This document shows positions 5,728 through 8,869 of a stretch of DNA of 8,869 bases, piece after piece. Position numbers and translations under genes: made by a program. Numbering within the stretch: the first letter of the stretch is position 1; every line of letters begins with the position of its first letter. The stretch lies in contig DMOO01000029.1 of the NCBI GenBank assembly GCA_003456855.1, positions 1 through 8,869 of the forward strand, in the 5' to 3' direction. Under the pieces are notes generated by a model. The model was given only the letters and a program-made list of their open reading frames with translations. It ran no database searches and was not told where the DNA came from. The DNA is from Sphaerochaeta sp. (GTDB lineage Bacteria > Spirochaetota > Spirochaetia > Sphaerochaetales > Sphaerochaetaceae).

Positions 5728-8328
5728 CTAAAGGTCCTTCTTCTGGTATCGTTCCCTCTCGTAGAACTCCGCAGCCTTCATCTGGGCCTCGATGCTGTTG
5801 ACTCCAATGACTACTCTGTTGCCTTCGGTGCCCATCGATGACACCTTCATGCTCACATATTTCGGGCCCTCAGGTGTCACGAGCCTGTAGGCAAGGTTGA
5901 AGGACTGTTTATTGCCCAGAGTTGCAACGACATTGTCCTTTGTGAACTCGTTTATGACCTTCTGGACATCGTCCTTGTAGACTACGGTCTTTGCATCCTT
6001 CTTCACCTGGGCAAAGAAATTCACTCCATGCCTGATTATCTCAAGTTCACCGGTCTGCTCGTTCGGGATGTACTCAATGAAGTGCTCGGTGTCCAGATCG
6101 ACGTAGTAGAGGAAGGTGTAGTCGGCGGTCAGGGCATAGACGAAGCTGTCTGTCGGGATCTTCTCCTCGTTGTCAAAGCTGACCTTTGAGAAATCCGTGC
6201 ACTCAAGGATTGCAATGGATAGGGAGGACCTCTTTGTGACCGGGTTCTCGGATATGCGTCTGACCATGAAGTCTATGATCATGCCGTTGCGCAGTCTCTC
6301 CTTTGCAATGTGCTTGCCTCCATCCTTGAGGCATTTCCTCATTGTTCCGGCGAATATCGGTCCAAGGTAGTCAAACGGATATTTGCTGTCCTCATTTATC
6401 TTGAAACCAGGTACGATCCTGTCAATGAAGTCCTGGAAGGCCTTGTTCTTTCTGATGTATCTGATGGATTTGCCTTTCGTCTCGACTATTGCCATTGGCA
6501 GTGTCTGGAAGAAGCGGTTCTTGGCAAACTCCTCCGGCTTCTCGTCTGAGAGGTCGTAGAGGTTTGTGTTTCCGATGGCGGCATAGTATTCACTCTCCTC
6601 AGGGTTCTCGAAGCCTATCTGGATGCCTTTTTCATAGCGTTCGAATACCTGTTTCGCCGGAATCGGTTTGCAATAGTAGTAGCCCTGGAGCTTGGTACAG
6701 CCGGCTTCCGTCAAGAACTCCTTCTGCTCCTCCGTCTCAACACCTTCCATCACTGTCTCCACACCAAGACCTATGGCCATCTTTATGAGCTCTGTGATTA
6801 TGATTCTGTTCTTTGGGGACGTGTCGAACTGGTGCATGAAGTACATGTCCAGCTTGATGAGGTCGAAGTGAAGCTCCTGGAGTACATTGACAGCGGAATA
6901 GCCTGTTCCGAAGTCATCAATCCATACCTTGAATCCAAGGTCTTGGAACCTCTCTATCTGCTTCTTCATGACTTCAAGGTCACGGCAGATGGCGCTCTCT
7001 GTGATCTCTATCGTTATCTTGTCCCTTCCGACACCGCTGGCATCCACACGTTTTCTGATCTCCTCTACGATGTCACAGGCATCAAAGTCGGTCCTTGAAA
7101 GATTCACTGAGGTGGGTACCACGTAAAGACCCTTGTCCATCTGGGCCCTGATCTTCTCCAGCACCTGCTCGATTATGCAGAGGTCCAGTTTGTAGACCTG
7201 GTTCGTCCTCTCAAGCACAGGGATGAACACTCCAGGACTCAGCAATCCCTTTACAGGGTCATGCCATCTCGAGAGAGCCTCCTCGTCACAGACCTTGCCG
7301 TTGACGGCTCTGACAATGGGCTGGTAGTAGGCTTGGATCCATCTCTCGGATATTGCCTTGTCCAGGTTGTCCACTATGTACTGGTCCATCTCGATGCGCT
7401 TGCGAAGTTCCTCATCGAAGTAGTTGAAGGTGTTCGTCTGGGTGTTTCTGACCACATCACAGGCGACCTTTGCCCTGTCGCAGGCAACACGGATGGAGAT
7501 CTTTTCATCATCATAGACATAGATTCCGACACGGATCAGAGTGTTCAGGCCATTGTTCAGCTTGTCGCTCTCTGACAGAACCTCGTTTATACGCTGCTCG
7601 ATGTTGTCTCCATCGGTATAGATCACGAACTGGTCCTGTCCGAATCTGCTGCAGTTCTCGTTGCTGAAGTGGCTTGCTAGAAGCCTGGAGAGGGCCTTTA
7701 TCAGTTTGTCTCCTTCTGCGAAGCCGTACCTTCTGTTGAAGTTCCTGATTCCACAGAGATCGAAGAACAGCATGACAGGGGTCTTTCCGTTTTCCCTGAT
7801 CTCTCGGCAGCCTTCCTTTGCAAGGTCCACGAAATAGCTCATTGTAGGCATTCCGGTCAGGTAGTCATAATGCGTCTCCGAATCGGAGGAGGCCTTTAAT
7901 ATCCTGTTGTACCTGAGGTCGAACTGCCCCTGGTTTCCGAAGATCTCAGAGTAGGGGCCCTCGTCGAAGTACCAGACAAAGGCGATCCTTTCACCTGTTG
8001 GCATGACTATGTGCTTGCCCTCGGCGTGGATTATATGGTATTCGCCGTTGAGCATGCTTCTGTAGATTACTTTGTAGTTTGGGATCTCGTCCTTTGCGAA
8101 CCTAACTGCCTCGCTTGCAATTCTTGGTGCATCATCCGGATGGGTGTCCCTGTACATGTCGTTGTCCATGACATGGTAGGCCTCCTCGAAGGTCTTGAAA
8201 CCGAACAGCTCGAGAAAGCCTGCGGAGAGCATTATTGTCTTGACCCTTTTGTTTATGAACTGATAGACCGCAATGGGCGCAACTGATTTTTCCAAAGCGT
8301 ACTGCTGTTCTGGCGTAAAATTGTACAT
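5728..8328 (-). CDS. PAS-GGDEF(degenerate)-EAL c-di-GMP phosphodiesterase with C-terminal PAS-like domains
   Basis: This 866-aa protein has no signal peptide or membrane segment. Residues 10-125 look like a PAS sensor domain. Residues 150-310 are a GGDEF domain whose signature is GQDQF (230-234) and whose second metal Asp is Cys192 (DLCGIRNFN, 190-198), so cyclase activity is unlikely; GTP binding remains possible. Residues 320-565 are an EAL domain with every catalytic element present: EALSRW (350-355), N409, EITES (441-445), DDFGTGYS (471-478), K492, E528 in MEGVETEEQ, and Q548 in LQGYYY. It should therefore hydrolyse c-di-GMP to pGpG. About 290 residues follow EAL. One PAS-like segment lies at about 605-712 and another at 725-848, the latter with VDLDTEHFIEYIP (743-755) and YVSMKVSSM (824-832). 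Sensory domains after EAL are uncommon. CTCCCTCT at 8332-8339 is the reverse-strand Shine-Dalgarno, 3 bases from the ATG. The ligand sensed is unknown. Confidence 0.92.
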   Translation of the reverse strand: MYNFTPEQQYALEKSVAPIAVYQFINKRVKTIMLSAGFLELFGFKTFEEAYHVMDNDMYRDTHPDDAPRIASEAVRFAKDEIPNYKVIYRSMLNGEYHIIHAEGKHIVMPTGERIAFVWYFDEGPYSEIFGNQGQFDLRYNRILKASSDSETHYDYLTGMPTMSYFVDLAKEGCREIRENGKTPVMLFFDLCGIRNFNRRYGFAEGDKLIKALSRLLASHFSNENCSRFGQDQFVIYTDGDNIEQRINEVLSESDKLNNGLNTLIRVGIYVYDDEKISIRVACDRAKVACDVVRNTQTNTFNYFDEELRKRIEMDQYIVDNLDKAISERWIQAYYQPIVRAVNGKVCDEEALSRWHDPVKGLLSPGVFIPVLERTNQVYKLDLCIIEQVLEKIRAQMDKGLYVVPTSVNLSRTDFDACDIVEEIRKRVDASGVGRDKITIEITESAICRDLEVMKKQIERFQDLGFKVWIDDFGTGYSAVNVLQELHFDLIKLDMYFMHQFDTSPKNRIIITELIKMAIGLGVETVMEGVETEEQKEFLTEAGCTKLQGYYYCKPIPAKQVFERYEKGIQIGFENPEESEYYAAIGNTNLYDLSDEKPEEFAKNRFFQTLPMAIVETKGKSIRYIRKNKAFQDFIDRIVPGFKINEDSKYPFDYLGPIFAGTMRKCLKDGGKHIAKERLRNGMIIDFMVRRISENPVTKRSSLSIAILECTDFSKVSFDNEEKIPTDSFVYALTADYTFLYYVDLDTEHFIEYIPNEQTGELEIIRHGVNFFAQVKKDAKTVVYKDDVQKVINEFTKDNVVATLGNKQSFNLAYRLVTPEGPKYVSMKVSSMGTEGNRVVIGVNSIEAQMKAAEFYERERYQKKDL

Positions 8329-8350
8329 GCGCTCCCTCTGTCCCTAACTG

Positions 8351-8380
8351 ATTATACGTTGCGGTTGACAGAGCAAGCAA
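8351..8380 (-). promoter_or_regulatory. Sigma-70-type promoter of the EAL gene
   Basis: Read on the minus strand, a perfect -10 TATAAT (8356-8351) is preceded by TTGCTT (8380-8375) with an 18-base spacer. Transcription would start near 8344, giving a leader of about 16 nt that contains the Shine-Dalgarno. The repeat cluster begins only 50 bases upstream of the -35. Confidence 0.6.
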
Positions 8381-8429
8381 GGAAAAACCGAGGCCGAAAG
8401 AAAAGTAAACTGGTTTAGTTGCATTAAGT

Positions 8430-8468
8430 GACTTGGGCTCGCCCTACAGCGTTCCAGCGGTATAGGCG
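8430..8468 (+). repeat. Dispersed repeat copy A with tRNA-Arg-like head
   Basis: It begins GACTTGGGCTCG, identical to 12 bases of the tRNA-Arg gene at 8818-8829. It continues CCCTACAGCGTTCCAGCGGT and ends TAGGCG. It aligns with copy B over the whole length, with scattered substitutions. Its inverted arms (CGCCCTA and TAGGCG) pair imperfectly, with one bulged C. Its last bases run into the first period of the palindrome array. Confidence 0.7.
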
Positions 8469-8622
8469 AAAGAGAGTTGGCATAAGAAGAGCTGTATACG
8501 CTGTTAGTTATGCCAAAGGTGAAAGAAAGTTGGCATAAGAAGAGCCGTATACCCTGTTTGTTATGCCAAATGTTAATGAGAATTGGCATAACAAAGGGCA
8601 TTATATTTGATTTTTATGCCAA
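8464..8622. repeat. Three tandem 53-bp periods with 40-bp palindromic units
   Basis: The periods are 8464-8516, 8517-8569 and 8570-8622. Each is a 13-base purine-rich lead (AGGCGAAAGAGAG in the first) plus a 40-base unit at 8477-8516, 8530-8569 and 8583-8622. Every unit starts TTGGCATAA and ends TTATGCCAA, with 22 bases between. Units 1 and 2 have GTATAC exactly at the dyad centre (8494-8499, 8547-8552); unit 3 has ATTATA there. Periods 1 and 2 match at 48 of 53 positions. Periods 2 and 3 match at 35, with all 18 half-site bases kept but only 9 of 22 inner bases. The role is unknown: candidates are protein-binding operators or iterons, or hairpins in RNA. Confidence 0.9.
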
Positions 8623-8641
8623 AGGAGAGGGGTCGTGCCCT

Positions 8642-8683
8642 GCGACTTGGGCTCGCCTTACAGCTCTCCAGTGGTGTAAGGCG
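8642..8683 (+). repeat. Dispersed repeat copy B with tRNA-Arg-like head
   Basis: GCGACTTGGGCTCG (8642-8655) is identical to 14 bases of the tRNA-Arg gene (8816-8829). The rest aligns with copy A but not with the tRNA. It carries a perfect 8-base inverted repeat, CGCCTTAC (8654-8661) and GTAAGGCG (8676-8683), around a 14-base loop. Copies A and B lie in the same orientation on either side of the palindrome array, 214 bases apart. Confidence 0.75.
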
Positions 8684-8694
8684 CTTTCAGGCCG

Positions 8695-8742
8695 GCTATG
8701 CTTCGGACAAGACCCTGCCGGGTTGTCCTCCTACCGCATGGC
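8695..8742. other. Elongated imperfect stem-loop
   Basis: GCTATGC (8695-8701) pairs with GCATGGC (8736-8742), with one G-T pair. After an internal loop, GGACAA (8705-8710) pairs with TTGTCC (8723-8728), and CCC/GGG closes a TGCC loop. It has no T-run after it and is not an obvious terminator. It may be another dispersed repeat or part of a structured RNA. Confidence 0.4.
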
Positions 8743-8774
8743 TTCTCGCCCCACTGTGTCTCACTCCTATCAAA

Positions 8775-8806
8775 CAAAAACCCCAGCCTGATGACTGGGG
8801 TTTTTG
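8775..8806 (-). terminator. Rho-independent terminator of tRNA-Arg
   Basis: A perfect 12-bp stem, CAAAAACCCCAG (8775-8786) with CTGGGGTTTTTG (8795-8806), has an 8-base loop. On the minus strand it follows the tRNA 3' end by 5 bases and provides a G/C-rich stem followed by a T-run. It would also stop plus-strand transcription. Confidence 0.88.
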
Positions 8807-8811
8807 TCCGA

Positions 8812-8869
8812 TACGGCGACTTGGGCTCGAACCAAGGACCTACTGCTTAGAAGGCTGTTGCTCTATCCA
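8812..8869 (-). tRNA. tRNA-Arg (anticodon TCT), 5' end beyond the window
   Basis: Read on the minus strand, the window enters at the D-loop (TGGATAGAGC). The anticodon arm is ACAGC-CTTCTAA-GCAGT with anticodon TCT (8851-8849). The 5-base variable loop is AGGTC, and the perfect T-arm is CTTGG-TTCGAGC-CCAAG. The acceptor strand TCGCCGT and discriminator A end at 8812. CCA is not encoded; the next bases are TCGG. About 16-17 bases of the 5' end are missing. The anticodon stem has an A-A mismatch (positions 29-41, bases 8856 and 8844), where tRNA-Arg genes of this kind usually have GCTGT. The type is clear; the mismatch leaves some doubt that the gene is fully normal. Confidence 0.87.

Larger units (their letters stand above)
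8341..8811. other. Gene-free repeat cluster between the EAL gene and tRNA-Arg
   Basis: I find no credible gene in these 470 bases. From left to right they hold the EAL-gene promoter, repeat copy A with a tRNA-like head, a phased array of three palindromic units, repeat copy B, an elongated stem-loop, and the tRNA terminator. Bases 8381-8429 and 8743-8774 show nothing I can identify. Confidence 0.7.

Noticed and set aside
8464..8622. Reading the array as CRISPR, with 31-base repeats (TTATGCCAA-N13-TTGGCATAA) and 22-base spacers
   Set aside because: The would-be spacers of units 1 and 2 match at 19 of 22 positions, the would-be repeats vary in their middle 13 bases, 22 bases is short for spacers, and no cas gene is present.
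8464..8683. Integron attC-type sites
   Set aside because: The 9-mer ends do not fit the GTTRRRY/RYYYAAC core pattern, there are no gene cassettes between the units, and no integrase is visible.
8344..8791. Open frames across the repeat cluster (minus 8344-8601, plus 8510-8791)
   Set aside because: They run through the palindromic array, whose 53-base period is not a multiple of three, and through promoter or hairpin sequence. They show no protein-like pattern and no convincing ribosome sites.

Overview
The window looks like chromosome from a spirochaete, probably a host-associated or gut lineage of moderate GC (Sphaerochaeta/Treponema-like). The main argument is the gene order gltX - glyQS - tyrS, which I recall from memory as contiguous in Borrelia burgdorferi (BB0372-BB0370). 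The single-chain alpha2 glycyl-tRNA synthetase and the membrane-anchored LuxR-type regulator fit but are not diagnostic. The lineage below phylum level is a guess.

Layout: (1) 1-1513, plus strand: the 3' part of a gene whose product resembles a catalytically degenerate RloB/Toprim-like protein. Ten bases later comes a seven-helix membrane protein with a C-terminal LuxR-type DNA-binding domain. The pair ends in a hairpin terminator that overlaps the stop codon. (2) 1514-1640: an intergenic region with a candidate promoter overlapped by two short palindromes. (3) 1641-5672, plus strand: a tight aminoacyl-tRNA synthetase operon, gltX (491 aa), glyQS (442 aa, overlapping gltX by 8 nt) and tyrS (410 aa, 2 nt after glyQS). 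(4) 5693-5725: a terminator that can serve both convergent transcripts. (5) 5728-8328, minus strand: an 866-aa cytoplasmic PAS-GGDEF-EAL protein with further PAS-like domains after EAL. Its GGDEF signature is degenerate and its EAL active site is intact, so it is probably a c-di-GMP phosphodiesterase. It has a near-consensus promoter and a Shine-Dalgarno sequence just upstream. (6) 8341-8811: 470 bp without a gene, dense in repeats. (7) 8812-8869, minus strand: the 3' part of a tRNA-Arg(TCT), followed by its own strong terminator at 8775-8806.

The most unusual part is region 6. It holds a perfectly phased array of three 53-bp periods. Each period carries a 40-bp unit bounded by the inverted 9-mers TTGGCATAA and TTATGCCAA. 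The six 9-mers are invariant and spaced 31, 22, 31, 22 and 31 bp centre to centre, close to whole helical turns, while the DNA between them has diverged. The array lies between two copies of a separate repeat that begins with 12-14 bases identical to the 3' part (T-arm/acceptor) of the adjacent tRNA-Arg gene. No integrase, cas gene or replication gene is visible, so the role of the array is open.

Functional picture: the synthetase operon is housekeeping translation machinery. The LuxR-type membrane regulator and the EAL protein are signalling components. The RloB-like protein is the only part with a possible link to defence, and that link is weak because its key Toprim residues are missing.
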